NCBI RefSeq assembly: GCF_027257975.1
Contig: NZ_JANZKX010000005.1
Span: forward strand, 124,001-188,000
DNA: 64,000 bases
Origin: Pelomonas sp. BJYL3
GTDB taxonomy: Bacteria; Pseudomonadota; Gammaproteobacteria; Burkholderiales; Burkholderiaceae_C
Direction of reading: 5' to 3'
The notes under the pieces were generated by a model. The model ran no database searches and was not told where the DNA came from. It saw only the letters and a program-made list of their open reading frames with translations. Numbering within the stretch: position 1 is the stretch's first letter; every line of letters starts with the position of its first letter. Of this stretch, positions 9,971 to 23,654 are shown piece after piece. The translations under genes and the position numbers were made by a program.

Positions 9971-10420
9971 GGTGTGCTCACTTGGTTATTGCTGGACGCC
10001 CGGCCTGAAAGCTCGGGAGCTGGGGAAGTGCGGCTCCAGGCGCCCCGGCTGGGGCCTGTACACCACTTCCTGACCATCAATGTCAATCAATGCGTTGCGC
10101 GGGACTTTTCCCGCTTCAGTCGGATTTCGACCCGCCCAGCGCAAACTTGAGCGCAGGCGCGCCCCCGACACCGGGGACGAGGCTGGAGGGGCGAAAGGGC
10201 GGAGGTTTTTCACGAATTTCAGCCTTGGCCGTCCGGCAGGGGCCCGGACGCAGCCTGGGAATAGCTCGCCCGGCGATGCTAGGGGCGGGCGGACGCTGGC
10301 AAAGCCGGCAAAAGCTGTTGCAATACTTGCCTGTTCCCGCCATGGGCGTGGCTGCATCCGGCTCCAATGACGTCGACGATGGGGCCCGGCATGCGCCCGG
10401 ACCGATCCATTGATGCCTCT
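9971..10420. other. 450-bp divergent intergenic region
   Basis: This stretch separates the giant repeat gene from the glycosyltransferase gene. I see no convincing gene in it; short open frames are present in several phases, as expected at this GC content. It holds a 6-bp-arm hairpin at 10099-10114 (GCGGGA, TCCCGC) and a candidate minus-strand promoter. No clear plus-strand promoter for the glycosyltransferase was found. Confidence 0.6.
10057..10086 (-). promoter_or_regulatory. Candidate sigma-70 promoter for the giant repeat gene
   Basis: On the minus strand a perfect TTGACA (10086-10081) is followed after 18 bp by TGTACA (10062-10057), a poor -10 match. The start codon at 9970 would then have a leader of about 80 nt. 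The -35 is convincing, the -10 is not. Confidence 0.3.
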
Positions 10421-11380
10421 ATGCAGATCACCACACTCATCCCGGCCTACAAGACCAAATACCTCGCGGAGCTGCTGACGGGCCTGCTGACCCAGACGCG
10501 CCCCGCCGAGCGGGTGATCGTGTCGGATGACAGCCCGGACGGCAGCTTCGGCGCCTTGCTGAGGGAAGGGCCGCTGGCCAGGTTCGCGTCCCGGCTGCCC
10601 CTGGAGATCCATCCGGGGCCGCGCGCGGGTGCCTATGAGAACTTCAAGCACCTGGTGAAGCTCTGGGGAGGCCAGTCCGAACTCTTCCATATCCACCTGG
10701 ACGACGACGTCATCTACCCCGACTTCTATGCCCAGCACCGCATGGTCCATGCTGCGGGAGACGCGATCTCCTGCAGCGTCAGCGCGCGCTGGACGGCAAA
10801 CGAAAAGGGGCAACCCATCGAGGGCATGCCCATCCCGGATGGAATCTTCCATGCTCAGGCCCGCATGATGTCGGTCGGCCCCATGGCCCTGATCTCCAGT
10901 ACCGTGCCTTATTGCCAGAATTGGCTGGGAGAATTTTCGAACTGCGTCATCCGGGCCGAGCATGCCGGCTTGCTGGCGGACACCCAGTTTGGCGGCGTCT
11001 CTTACGCCGGCCTGTGGGACCTGGGCTTCTTCATTGCGGCCAGCCTGCGCCAACCCATCGCCTACATCCAGGACCGCCTGGGCTACTTTCGCGCCGGCGG
11101 CGAGGGCCACTCGGCCCAGGTCAACGGCAAGCACATGAAGGCGGCCCACCTGGGCTATGCGGCACTGGGCGTCGGTCTGCAGCGCCTGGGGCGCATGAAT
11201 GAGGCGCAGGCCAGGCTCTGCTACGAAGGCATCGCGCAGGCCCTGATGGCACGCTATGGCGGCCAGGAGGACATGCTGCCGTTCGCCGCCCTGCTGATGC
11301 GCATGGCGCAGCAGGATGCGCAGGCGGGCGAGGACTTCGTGAACGCCTGGCAGGCCTTCCTGACCCAACACGGCTTCTGA
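10421..11380 (+). CDS. Family 2 (GT-A) glycosyltransferase
   Basis: The 319-residue product starts MQITTLIPAYKTKYLAELL, the first beta strand of the GT-A nucleotide-sugar fold, and continues with VSDDSPDGSF and, near residue 95, HLDDDVIYPDF, a DxD-type metal/nucleotide site. I chose the ATG at 10421 because an upstream in-frame ATG at 10367 adds only a Pro/Arg-rich stretch with no family similarity. The stop is one base before the next gene's ATG, so it is co-transcribed with the acyltransferase. No membrane segment or signal peptide is visible, so it should act in the cytoplasm. Acceptor and sugar cannot be read from the sequence. The position next to the Thr/Ser-rich giant protein makes protein or surface-glycan decoration possible. 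Confidence 0.8.
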   Translation: MQITTLIPAYKTKYLAELLTGLLTQTRPAERVIVSDDSPDGSFGALLREGPLARFASRLPLEIHPGPRAGAYENFKHLVKLWGGQSELFHIHLDDDVIYPDFYAQHRMVHAAGDAISCSVSARWTANEKGQPIEGMPIPDGIFHAQARMMSVGPMALISSTVPYCQNWLGEFSNCVIRAEHAGLLADTQFGGVSYAGLWDLGFFIAASLRQPIAYIQDRLGYFRAGGEGHSAQVNGKHMKAAHLGYAALGVGLQRLGRMNEAQARLCYEGIAQALMARYGGQEDMLPFAALLMRMAQQDAQAGEDFVNAWQAFLTQHGF

Positions 11381-11381
11381 G

Positions 11382-12026
11382 ATGAATCTGATGCAACGCC
11401 TGGAGCGCTGGCGCGGCCTGATCAGCCGCCTGCCGGCGCTGGAACTGGAGGGCGCCGTGCGGGCCCTCCTTGTGCACTTCTTCTTCCACACGTCCGACAA
11501 GCAGCGGGTGGAGCTGGTGGGTGAGGGCCCGCGCACGGTCAACGTCCTGACGCCCACGGTATTCAAGGGTGCCGGGGCCTTCAGGCTCAGCAATCGGGCC
11601 GTCTTCGGCGTGCCGCGCTCGCCGGGCAGCCTGTCCTGCAGCTACTTCGAGTCCCGCACGCCGGAGTCGCTGATCGACATCGGCCCGGGCACGGTCTTCA
11701 ACAACCGCTGCGTGCTGATCTCGGAGGGCGCCTTCATCCGCTTCGGGGCGGACTGCCTCGTGGGCCAGGAGCTGCAGGTCTTTGACAGCCATCTGCACGA
11801 CCTGCGCCTGGCGCACCGCCGCTCGCCGGACCCGACGCCGCGTGGGGTGGAGATCGGCAATCAGGTCTTCATCGGCGCGCGGGTGACGATCCTCAAGGGC
11901 GTGAAGATCGGCGACGGCTGCATCATCGCCGCCGGCGCCGTGGTGACGCCGGGCTTCGAGGCGCCGCCCATGACCCTGGTGGGCGGCAACCCGGCGAGGG
12001 TGCTGGGGCCGGTGCCGCAGGACTGA
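11382..12026 (+). CDS. Hexapeptide-repeat (LbH) acyltransferase
   Basis: The 214-residue protein has a C-terminal left-handed beta-helix signature: repeated [IV]-G-x-x-x units (IDIGPGTVFNN, RFGADCLVGQ, VEIGNQVFIGARVTILKGV, KIGDGCIIAAGAVVT) and the typical ending GGNPARVLG. This is the WbbJ/maltose O-acetyltransferase type that moves acetyl groups from acetyl-CoA to sugars. A candidate catalytic His lies in FDSHLHDL. The start follows the glycosyltransferase stop by one base, which implies translational coupling. The pair probably builds and acetylates the same glycan. The exact substrate is unknown. Confidence 0.8.
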   Translation: MNLMQRLERWRGLISRLPALELEGAVRALLVHFFFHTSDKQRVELVGEGPRTVNVLTPTVFKGAGAFRLSNRAVFGVPRSPGSLSCSYFESRTPESLIDIGPGTVFNNRCVLISEGAFIRFGADCLVGQELQVFDSHLHDLRLAHRRSPDPTPRGVEIGNQVFIGARVTILKGVKIGDGCIIAAGAVVTPGFEAPPMTLVGGNPARVLGPVPQD

Positions 12027-12051
12027 GCGGTCGTCGGGTCCGCATGAAAAG

Positions 12052-12077
12052 GAAAAGGGCGCTTCGTGCGCCCTTTG
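12052..12077. terminator. Bidirectional terminator
   Basis: A hairpin with 9-bp arms (AAAGGGCGC, loop TTCGT, GCGCCCTTT; 12054-12076) lies between the convergent acyltransferase and methyltransferase genes, with A residues before and T residues after the stem. It can serve both strands. Confidence 0.75.
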
Positions 12078-12094
12078 TCATGGCTTGATGCGCG

Positions 12095-13057
12095 TCAAGA
12101 CTCGTCGTTGAGGCGCAGCAGGTAGGTGTCCTGCGCCCGGGTGGCGCGCACGACGCGGCGGCCGTGCTCGTTGACGGCCAGGTAGAGGTCGATCGAGCCC
12201 TTCTGCGCGACCTGGGCCTGCAGGGCCTCGGGCACGTCGTAGCCGATGGTGGACACGGGCTGCTCGGCGCCGTGCTTCTGGGGCGACAGGCCGGTGTACT
12301 CCCAGGATCCCAGCATGGAGCGGCGGGCCCAGCTGTCATCGGCGGGCAGGGCGGTGCCGCGGTCCACGGCGCGGCAGACGATGGAGATGAAGCCGCACTC
12401 CTTGCCCGGCACATAGAGGGCGGCATCGGAGGGGTGGCGGCTGTAGAGGCAGTCGATGGGCGCGAAGTTGAAGTAGCGCAGCATGTACTCCAGCAGCGGG
12501 ATCGAGGGGTACCAGAAGGTGTTGGGCTCGGTCTGCAGCTTGCCGGCGGTGTTGAAGTGCATCACGTCGGACTGCTCGTTGACGACGTTGGTCGAGAGCA
12601 TGAAGAGCCCGTTCTTCTTCACCAGCGGCCGGGCGCAGGCCAGCGTGTGCATGGGCGAGAACACGTGGTAGAGCACGCCGGAGAGGTTGACGTAGTCGAA
12701 GGTGCCTTCGTCGGCCAGCTTCTGGTGCAGGTCGTACATCAGGCCGACCTCTCGGAAGTCCCAGTCGGCCTTGTAGACCTTCTTGAGCCAGTCCATCTTC
12801 TGGGCGCAATGGGGCACGGCGTCGGTGGCGAGCACGCGGCGGGCGCCCTTGCGGTTCATCAGCACGGGGATCACGCCTTCCATGCTGCCGAGGTCCAGGC
12901 AGTCCTGGCCCTGGAGATGGGCCTGGCGCATCAGCATGCGGGGCATGTAGGGGAAGTCGGGCGGATAGGTGCCCTGGGCGACGAGGCCGGGGGAGAGCTC
13001 GACGGTGTAGTACCACCATTCCTTGGCGGCCTGGGCCAGTTCTTCGTTGCTGAGCAT
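12095..13057 (-). CDS. Class I SAM-dependent methyltransferase
   Basis: The 320-residue product starts MLSNEELAQAAKEWWYY. An AGGAG eight bases before this ATG (13057) supports it over an upstream ATG at 13114 that adds 19 Pro/Arg-rich residues. Motif I of the Rossmann fold reads CLDLGSMEGVIPVLM (about residues 55-70), followed by VLATDAVP (motif II) and FDYVNLSGVLYHVFSPMHTL (motif IV). The overall look is that of the CmoB-like DUF1698 group, but the N-terminal half is not enough to call tRNA modification. It may instead methylate a sugar or lipid, given the neighbouring glycosyltransferase. It is convergent with the acyltransferase. Confidence 0.7.
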   Translation of the reverse strand: MLSNEELAQAAKEWWYYTVELSPGLVAQGTYPPDFPYMPRMLMRQAHLQGQDCLDLGSMEGVIPVLMNRKGARRVLATDAVPHCAQKMDWLKKVYKADWDFREVGLMYDLHQKLADEGTFDYVNLSGVLYHVFSPMHTLACARPLVKKNGLFMLSTNVVNEQSDVMHFNTAGKLQTEPNTFWYPSIPLLEYMLRYFNFAPIDCLYSRHPSDAALYVPGKECGFISIVCRAVDRGTALPADDSWARRSMLGSWEYTGLSPQKHGAEQPVSTIGYDVPEALQAQVAQKGSIDLYLAVNEHGRRVVRATRAQDTYLLRLNDES

Positions 13058-13396
13058 GGGAGGGGCTCCTGTCCGTGGACGACGTGGCAGCGGCGCCTGC
13101 GGGCGGGGCTGCATACCGGGAGTCTGCCTGGGGTGGCCGGGGCTGATCCATCCTGGATGGGGCGGGGGAGGGGGTAATTCCGGCGTTTGGGATGGTGCTG
13201 GGCTTCATGCGTCGGGTGGAGCATCGCCGGGATGCGGGGGCACGGGATTGCTCCGTGTCCTCCGGACCGCGTTGCGGTCCTCCCCCTTTTACCTGCGCAA
13301 TCCCATGCCCCCGCATCCCGGCTCGTGCGCAGTGAAGTTGTGCGGAGAGCTTGCTACGCGAAATGCTTGAAAGGGAGCTTGGGTTGGGCGTATGAG
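13058..13396. other. 339-bp intergenic region with a large stem-loop
   Basis: This region lies between two minus-strand genes. I find no gene in it. Its main content is the inverted-repeat element at 13226-13322, described separately. The remainder is GC-rich spacer that must contain the promoter of the methyltransferase gene; no clear -35/-10 pair was seen. Confidence 0.6.
13226..13322. repeat. Large inverted repeat, 26-bp arms with inner hairpin
   Basis: Arms at 13226-13251 and 13297-13322 are reverse complements with one mismatch. The 45-bp centre holds a second perfect hairpin, GGACCGC-GTT-GCGGTCC (13264-13280). The element of about 97 bp sits wholly in non-coding DNA. The layout fits a REPIN-like or small non-autonomous element, or a strong RNA stem-loop. 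There is no T-tract to make it a simple terminator. Confidence 0.75.
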
Positions 13397-14047
13397 TCAG
13401 GCCGCCTGCGGCGCCGCCGCATTCAGCCCATTCTCGAAATGCAGCCTCATGCGCTGAGCCACCTGCTCCGGCCGGCGTTCGATGAGGGCCTGCATCAGGT
13501 CCCGGTGCTCCTGCAGGGATTCGGCCAGACGGCCCTGCTTGAAGAGCGAGTGGTGGCGGTTGAGCTTCATCACGCGGCGCAGGTCGGTGACGATCTGCTG
13601 CCGCCAGCGGTTGCCCTCCAGCTCCAGCAGGCGCAGGTGGAAGGCCTCGTTGAGGGCGAAGAAGCGCTCGCGCTCACCAATGGCGGCCTCCAGCTGCGCG
13701 TGCAGGGTCTGCAGCTCCGCCAGCTCTTCGCCCGTGGCCCGCTCGGCCACGCGCGCGGCGGCGTCGCTCTCCAGCAGGGCCAGCAGCTGGTAGGCCTCGC
13801 GCACGTCGCGCTCGGACATCTCGGTCACGTAGGCGCCACGGCGGGGTCGCATGGTGACCAGGCCCTCGACGGCCAGCACCTTCAGCGCCTCGCGCATGGG
13901 CGTGCGGCTGATGCCCAGCTCGCCGCAGAGCTTGAGCTCGTCGATCCAGCTGCCGGGCTCCAGCAGGCGGCCGAAGATGCGCTGGCGCAGCTGCTCGGCC
14001 ACTTCCTCATAGAGCGGACGCTGGGCAAACGGGGAGGTGGCCGGCAT
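13397..14047 (-). CDS. GntR-family regulator, FCD (FadR) subgroup
   Basis: The 216-residue protein has a winged helix-turn-helix at residues 10-75 ([33 protein letters not shown], then RGAYVTEM for the wing) and an all-helical FCD effector domain with the expected metal-site residues ([19 protein letters not shown]). FCD regulators bind acyl-CoAs or organic acids. It is divergent from methylmalonyl-CoA mutase, with only 143 bp between the starts, so it most likely controls the propionate module, possibly sensing a propionyl- or methylmalonyl-derived ligand. That role is inferred from position. Confidence 0.85.
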   Translation of the reverse strand: MPATSPFAQRPLYEEVAEQLRQRIFGRLLEPGSWIDELKLCGELGISRTPMREALKVLAVEGLVTMRPRRGAYVTEMSERDVREAYQLLALLESDAAARVAERATGEELAELQTLHAQLEAAIGERERFFALNEAFHLRLLELEGNRWRQQIVTDLRRVMKLNRHHSLFKQGRLAESLQEHRDLMQALIERRPEQVAQRMRLHFENGLNAAAPQAA

Positions 14048-14135
14048 GGTGGGCTGCAGTGTTGGACGTCGGATGGGCCCGCAGCACGCAAGCTGCTGCG
14101 CAAGGCCGATGCTGTCAGAGTGTAGTCAAATTTGC

Positions 14136-14151
14136 ATTCATAATTATGAAT
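14136..14151. promoter_or_regulatory. Palindromic operator candidate for the GntR regulator
   Basis: ATTCATAATTATGAAT is a perfect 16-bp palindrome and a conspicuous AT-rich island in the 143-bp divergent spacer between the GntR gene and methylmalonyl-CoA mutase. It ends 39 bp before the mutase start, where a repressor would block transcription. A TATGAT hexamer at 14163-14168 could be the mutase -10, but no matching -35 at normal spacing is present. Confidence 0.6.
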
Positions 14152-14190
14152 AACGAAGGCGCTATGATGCGTGGCCTTCAGGAGTTGTCA

Positions 14191-16373
<2,183 letters not shown>

Positions 16374-16374
<1 letters not shown>

Positions 16375-16835
16375 TGGCGCTGCGCCTGGTCCCGGTCGTG
16401 GCCGAGGACTTCGAGGAGCTGCTGGCCCTGCGCATCGCCGCCATGCAGGACAGCCTGGAGCGCGCCGGCATCTTCGACCCGGAGCGGGCCCGACAGCGAT
16501 TCCTGGGCCAGTTCGACCCTGCCAGCACCTGGCACATCGAGCGCCTCACGGCGGCAGGGCCGGTGCGCGCCGGACTGCTGACCCTGAAGGTGCAGGACGG
16601 TTTCCTGCGCCTGGAGCACCTCTACATCCATCCCCGCCACCAGAACCAGGGCGTGGGCACCTGGGCGCTGGCGCAAGCGAAGTCGAGGGCGCGCGAGGAG
16701 GGGCTGGATCTCTCGCTGGCCGCGCTCAGGATCAGCGACGCCAACCGCTTCTACCAGCGTCACGGCTTGCGTGCGGTGAGCTCCACCGAGCTGGACACCG
16801 AGTACCGCTGGTCTCCTGAAGGAGACCGCGCATGA
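16374..16835 (+). CDS. GNAT-family N-acetyltransferase
   Basis: The 153-residue protein carries the GNAT core: [20 protein letters not shown] (acetyl-CoA pyrophosphate loop of Q/R-x-x-G-x-G/A type, about residues 80-100) and the late beta strand plus helix [13 protein letters not shown]. The start codon shares its A with the mutase stop (TGATG) and the 3' end overlaps meaB by four bases, so it is translationally coupled in the middle of the mutase/chaperone operon. The substrate is unknown. Protein or small-molecule acetylation linked to acyl-CoA metabolism is only suggested by the position. Confidence 0.85.
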
Positions 16836-17926
16836 GCCTCGCGCACGCCATCCTGGCCGGGCCCGGCCCGGCCCAGCGCCGCGCCATGGCCAAGTCCATC
16901 ACGCTGCTGGAGTCCACCCGGGCCGACCACCGCGCCCAGGCCGACACCCTGCTGGGCGAGCTGCTGCCGCACACGGGCCGGTCGCTGCGCCTTGGAATCT
17001 CGGGCGTGCCAGGCGTGGGCAAGAGCACCTTCATCGAGGCCCTGGGCCTGTTCCTGATCGAGCGCGGCCATCGTGTGGCCGTGCTGGCCGTGGACCCGTC
17101 GAGCACGGTGTCGGGTGGCTCCATCCTGGGGGACAAGACCCGCATGGAGCGCCTGTCCATGGACGAGCGCGCCTACATCCGCCCCAGCCCCAGCAGCGGC
17201 ACTCTGGGCGGCGTGGCCGAGAAGACGCGCGAGGCCATGCTGGTCTGCGAGGCCGCGGGCTTCGACGTGGTCATCGTCGAGACCGTGGGCGTGGGCCAGA
17301 GCGAGACCGCCGTGGCCGGCATGACGGACATGTACGTGCTGCTGCAGCTGCCCAATGCCGGCGACGAGCTCCAGGCCATCAAGAAGGGCGTGATGGAGCT
17401 GGCGGACCTGGTGGTGATCAACAAGGCCGATGTGGACCCCGCCGCGGCGACGCGGGCGCAGGCCCAGATCATGTCCTCGTTGCGCCTGCTCGGGATGCAC
17501 GGCCGGCCCGAGCACGCGGCGCATGACGAGACGCTGTGGCACCCCAAGGCCCTGCAGCTCAGTGCGCTCAAGTTCCAGGGCCTCAGCGAGTTCTGGGCTG
17601 CTGTCGAGCAGTTCCGGCAGCTGCAGACCGCCGGCGGCCGTTGGGCCGAGAAGCGCCAGCAGCAGGCCCTGGCCTGGATGTGGGAACGCATCCAGAGCGG
17701 GCTCAAGGCGGCCTTCATGGCAGACGCTTCGGTACGCGCCCAACTGCCCGACACCACGGCCCGCGTGCTCGCCGGCCAGCTGGCGCCCTCGACCGCCGCA
17801 CGCGCGCTTCTCACCGCTTTCCATGGCCAGGCGGCCGCGGCCGGGCCGGTTTCCCCGACATCCGACTCCTCCAGTTCCCAGGTGCCAGGTCTTGCCCCCG
17901 CGGCGACGCCCGGCACTGCCCCGTGA
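16832..17926 (+). CDS. meaB: MeaB/ArgK-type GTPase, methylmalonyl-CoA mutase chaperone
   Basis: The 364-residue G3E-family GTPase has the P-loop GVPGVGKST (about residue 58), the LAVDPSS strand, the Walker B/switch region [12 protein letters not shown] and the guanine-specificity motif NKAD. MeaB proteins load and protect the adenosylcobalamin cofactor of methylmalonyl-CoA mutase. It overlaps the GNAT gene (ATGA) and ends 10 bp before pccB. The last 40 or so residues are a low-complexity Ala/Ser/Pro-rich tail that is not part of the usual fold. Confidence 0.95.
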   Translation: MSLAHAILAGPGPAQRRAMAKSITLLESTRADHRAQADTLLGELLPHTGRSLRLGISGVPGVGKSTFIEALGLFLIERGHRVAVLAVDPSSTVSGGSILGDKTRMERLSMDERAYIRPSPSSGTLGGVAEKTREAMLVCEAAGFDVVIVETVGVGQSETAVAGMTDMYVLLQLPNAGDELQAIKKGVMELADLVVINKADVDPAAATRAQAQIMSSLRLLGMHGRPEHAAHDETLWHPKALQLSALKFQGLSEFWAAVEQFRQLQTAGGRWAEKRQQQALAWMWERIQSGLKAAFMADASVRAQLPDTTARVLAGQLAPSTAARALLTAFHGQAAAAGPVSPTSDSSSSQVPGLAPAATPGTAP

Positions 17927-17936
17927 AAGGACCGTT

Positions 17937-19469
<1,533 letters not shown>

Positions 19470-19501
19470 CCCGTCCGGCGCGAGCACGACTTCCGTCCAT
19501 C

Positions 19502-20113
19502 ATGCCCAAGTCCATCCTGCTGTCGCTGTTGCTGGCTGTCCTGGGCTCGGCTCACGGCGCTCCTCGACCGCTGACGGCCGAGGCCGTGGCGCCCTGCGTG
19601 GCGTTGCGTGCCTTGCCGGCCCTGAGCCTGGACTACCTGGACGCACGCCACACCGAGCAGGGCATGGCCATGCTCCTGCTGCTGGAGCAAGGCAGCGAGC
19701 TCGCCGCCGAGGACCAGGCCTGGTGGCGCGAGCAGCTGGCGCAGCCGGGCGAGATCGACGACGCGCGTCTGCGGCACTGGGCCGAGCAGGGCTTCGAGCG
19801 CTGCACGGCCCGCCTGGTGCCGGACAGCAGCCCCGGACAGCGCGCGGCCTGCGGTGCGGACCTCGACACCCTGCCGGTGATCCTGCTGTACCGCGCCGAC
19901 GGCCTGCCGCTCAAGGAAGCGCGTCGTGACCTGCGCGAGGCGCTGGCGCAGGGCGTCGACGGCCTGGAGGCCGGCCGGGCCGAGGCCATGCTGCGCTTCG
20001 GCTACGAAGGCACGGGCCCCCGCAAGGGCGACATGAGCGCCTGGCTGCGCGAGCGCCAGGAGCGCTGGGTCGCGCGCTGCCTGCAGGCGCGCACCGCGAA
20101 GTCGCAGCCATGA
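19502..20113 (+). CDS. Small exported protein of unknown function
   Basis: The 203-residue product starts MPKSILLSLLLAVLGSAHGA, a clean Sec signal peptide with cleavage expected after AHG or AHGA. The mature part is charged, alpha-helical in character and contains three Cys (APCVAL, FERCTA, RAACGAD) plus one near the C-terminus (ARCLQA), so two disulfides are possible in the periplasm. I do not recognise a family. It lies between the two propionyl-CoA carboxylase subunit genes, 32 bp after pccB, in the same direction. A functional link to the carboxylase is not evident, since that enzyme is cytoplasmic. Confidence 0.7.
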   Translation: MPKSILLSLLLAVLGSAHGAPRPLTAEAVAPCVALRALPALSLDYLDARHTEQGMAMLLLLEQGSELAAEDQAWWREQLAQPGEIDDARLRHWAEQGFERCTARLVPDSSPGQRAACGADLDTLPVILLYRADGLPLKEARRDLREALAQGVDGLEAGRAEAMLRFGYEGTGPRKGDMSAWLRERQERWVARCLQARTAKSQP

Positions 20114-20167
20114 ACCACTGTCTGAAATTCGAATCGAAGGCTGGCGTGCTGCCAGCTTGGAGGCACT

Positions 20168-22243
<2,076 letters not shown>

Positions 22244-22267
22244 ACCACCCCCTACCGGCTGCGTCGG

Positions 22268-22322
22268 CCCCCTCGAGGGGGGGGCGCACCCGCAGGACCG
22301 GCGGAGCCGGATCCTCGGGTGC
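22268..22322. repeat. Intergenic palindrome pair
   Basis: A perfect palindrome CCCCCTCGAGGGGG (22268-22281) is followed by a second inverted repeat with arms GCACCCG (22286-22292) and CGGGTGC (22316-22322) that encloses CCGGC-GGA-GCCGG. Both lie in the 133-bp gap between pccA and the epimerase gene. The pattern looks like a dispersed intergenic hairpin element; an attenuating terminator is an alternative, though no T-tract follows. Confidence 0.55.
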
Positions 22323-22376
22323 CGCTGAGTCCCCAAGGCCTCGGTGCCCCGGTGTTGTCGGCCCTGGAGAACTTCA

Positions 22377-22841
22377 GTGACACACAAGCCCTATCGAATC
22401 CTCGGCATCCAGCAGATCGCCATCGGCGGTCCGGACAAACAGGCCCTGCGCAAGCTGTGGGTCGACGTGCTGGGCCTCACCGTGACCGGCAACTTCGTCT
22501 CCGAGCGCGAGAACGTGGACGAGGACATCTGCGCCATCGGCAGCGGCGCGCACAAGGTCGAGGTCGACCTCATGCAGCCCCTGGACCCCGAGAAGAAGCC
22601 CGCCGTGCACGTCACGCCGCTCAACCACGTGGGCCTCTGGGTGGATGACCTGCCCAAGGCCGTCGAGTGGATGAGCGCCAACGGTGTACGCTTCGCGCCC
22701 GGCGGCATCCGCAAGGGCGCTGCGGGCTTCGACATCTGCTTCATCCATCCCAAGAGCAACGAGGAGTTTCCGATCGGCGGGGAAGGGGTGCTGATCGAGC
22801 TGGTGCAGGCCCCGCCTGAGGTGGTGGCAGCGCTGGGCTGA
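22377..22841 (+). CDS. mce: Methylmalonyl-CoA epimerase-like VOC-family protein
   Basis: The 154-residue protein has two beta-alpha-beta-beta-beta VOC modules. It should racemise methylmalonyl-CoA between carboxylase and mutase. I place the start at GTG 22377, seven bases after GGAG, because the reading before it is non-homologous. Metal ligands can be followed: [16 protein letters not shown] (His) and VLIELVQ (Glu) match the family, but the first ligand His of the usual HVAIAV strand is replaced by Gln in IQQIAIGG. Function is supported by the pccA/pccB/mutase context. The missing His leaves another VOC activity possible. Confidence 0.75.
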   Translation: MTHKPYRILGIQQIAIGGPDKQALRKLWVDVLGLTVTGNFVSERENVDEDICAIGSGAHKVEVDLMQPLDPEKKPAVHVTPLNHVGLWVDDLPKAVEWMSANGVRFAPGGIRKGAAGFDICFIHPKSNEEFPIGGEGVLIELVQAPPEVVAALG

Positions 22842-22973
22842 CCCGAGAGACCGGCCTTCGTCCGCGGACCGGGGCGCCCGTCGCGGAACCAGGGGGCTGG
22901 TCGCATGCCTGTCGACCCGGCAGGTCCGTCCCGCTCATGCTGGAGGCCTGTTGATTCCCCGAGGGAGACTTGC

Positions 22974-23654
22974 ATGGATTGGAAAGTACTGTTTGCCGCG
23001 CCTGCTGCGGTGCTCCTGATGGCTGCCGCCAGCTCAGGTTTCGAGAACGCCAAGGGCTGGGGTTCATCCAGCACGGGCCCGGGACCCACGGCCTACCGCA
23101 TCGGCCTGGACCCGCAGAGCGCCTACCTGGACGCCCCGACCCTCTCGGTGCAAAGCACGGCGGCGCTTGACGAGTTCACCCATGGCTCGGCCACGACCTG
23201 GGCCACGGGCTATGCCGGCAAGCGCGTGCGCCTGAGCGGCTTCTACCGCACCGAGGGCGTCAAGCATTGGGCCGGCGTCTACATGGAGGCTCGCGAGCGC
23301 CCCGACAGCGCCAGCTTCGTCGGACCGCGCCGCGTGCTGAAGAGCAGCGAACTGCCTCTGGTCGTCGGCACGAACGGTGATCCCGCCCAGCCGCGAGACA
23401 GCGCCGGCTGGCAGCCTTTCGCCATCACCCTCGATGTGCCGCAAGGCAATGGCGGCGTGGTGATGATGGGCCCGCTGGTCCGTGGCGAGGGCAAGGTCTG
23501 GGTCGCCCGCATGCGCTTCGAGGAGGTGGGCCAGTCCGTGCCCCTCAGCGTGGACCGCCTGCCGCTGCGCCTGGAGGCCTTCAACGCCGGGCTGCAGCAG
23601 GTGCCGCAGTACTCGGCCAGGCCTCAGCCTCCGGGCAATCTGGACCTGATGTGA
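22974..23654 (+). CDS. Exported beta-sandwich protein of unknown function
   Basis: The 226-residue product has a short hydrophobic N-terminus (LFAAPAAVLLMAAASSG) acting as signal or anchor. The rest resembles a carbohydrate-binding-like sandwich that recurs in bacterial sensors: IGLDPQSAYLD, YAGKRVRLSGFYRTEG, HWAGVYMEARE, GWQPFAITLDVPQG and GEGKVWVARMRFEEVG. A GAGGGAG ribosome binding site precedes ATG 22974. Its stop overlaps the GTG of the sensor kinase by four bases. A role as extracytoplasmic input for that two-component system is an inference from coupling. Confidence 0.7.
   Translation: MDWKVLFAAPAAVLLMAAASSGFENAKGWGSSSTGPGPTAYRIGLDPQSAYLDAPTLSVQSTAALDEFTHGSATTWATGYAGKRVRLSGFYRTEGVKHWAGVYMEARERPDSASFVGPRRVLKSSELPLVVGTNGDPAQPRDSAGWQPFAITLDVPQGNGGVVMMGPLVRGEGKVWVARMRFEEVGQSVPLSVDRLPLRLEAFNAGLQQVPQYSARPQPPGNLDLM

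Noticed and set aside
168-10073. Long plus-strand open frames, up to 2,534 codons, over the repeat array
   Set aside because: They translate into simple compositional strings caused by the 24-bp repeat. The minus strand gives a regular octad protein with a start codon and continuous frame, so these are antisense shadows.
10306-10321. CGGCAAA...TTGC string upstream of the glycosyltransferase
   Set aside because: The GG-GC spacing is 11 bp, which sigma-54 does not tolerate well, and no activator context exists there.
9986-11593. 535-codon minus-strand open frame
   Set aside because: It lies opposite the glycosyltransferase and acyltransferase genes, has no domain pattern, and its product is Arg/Gln/Ala-rich as expected for antisense of GC-rich coding DNA.
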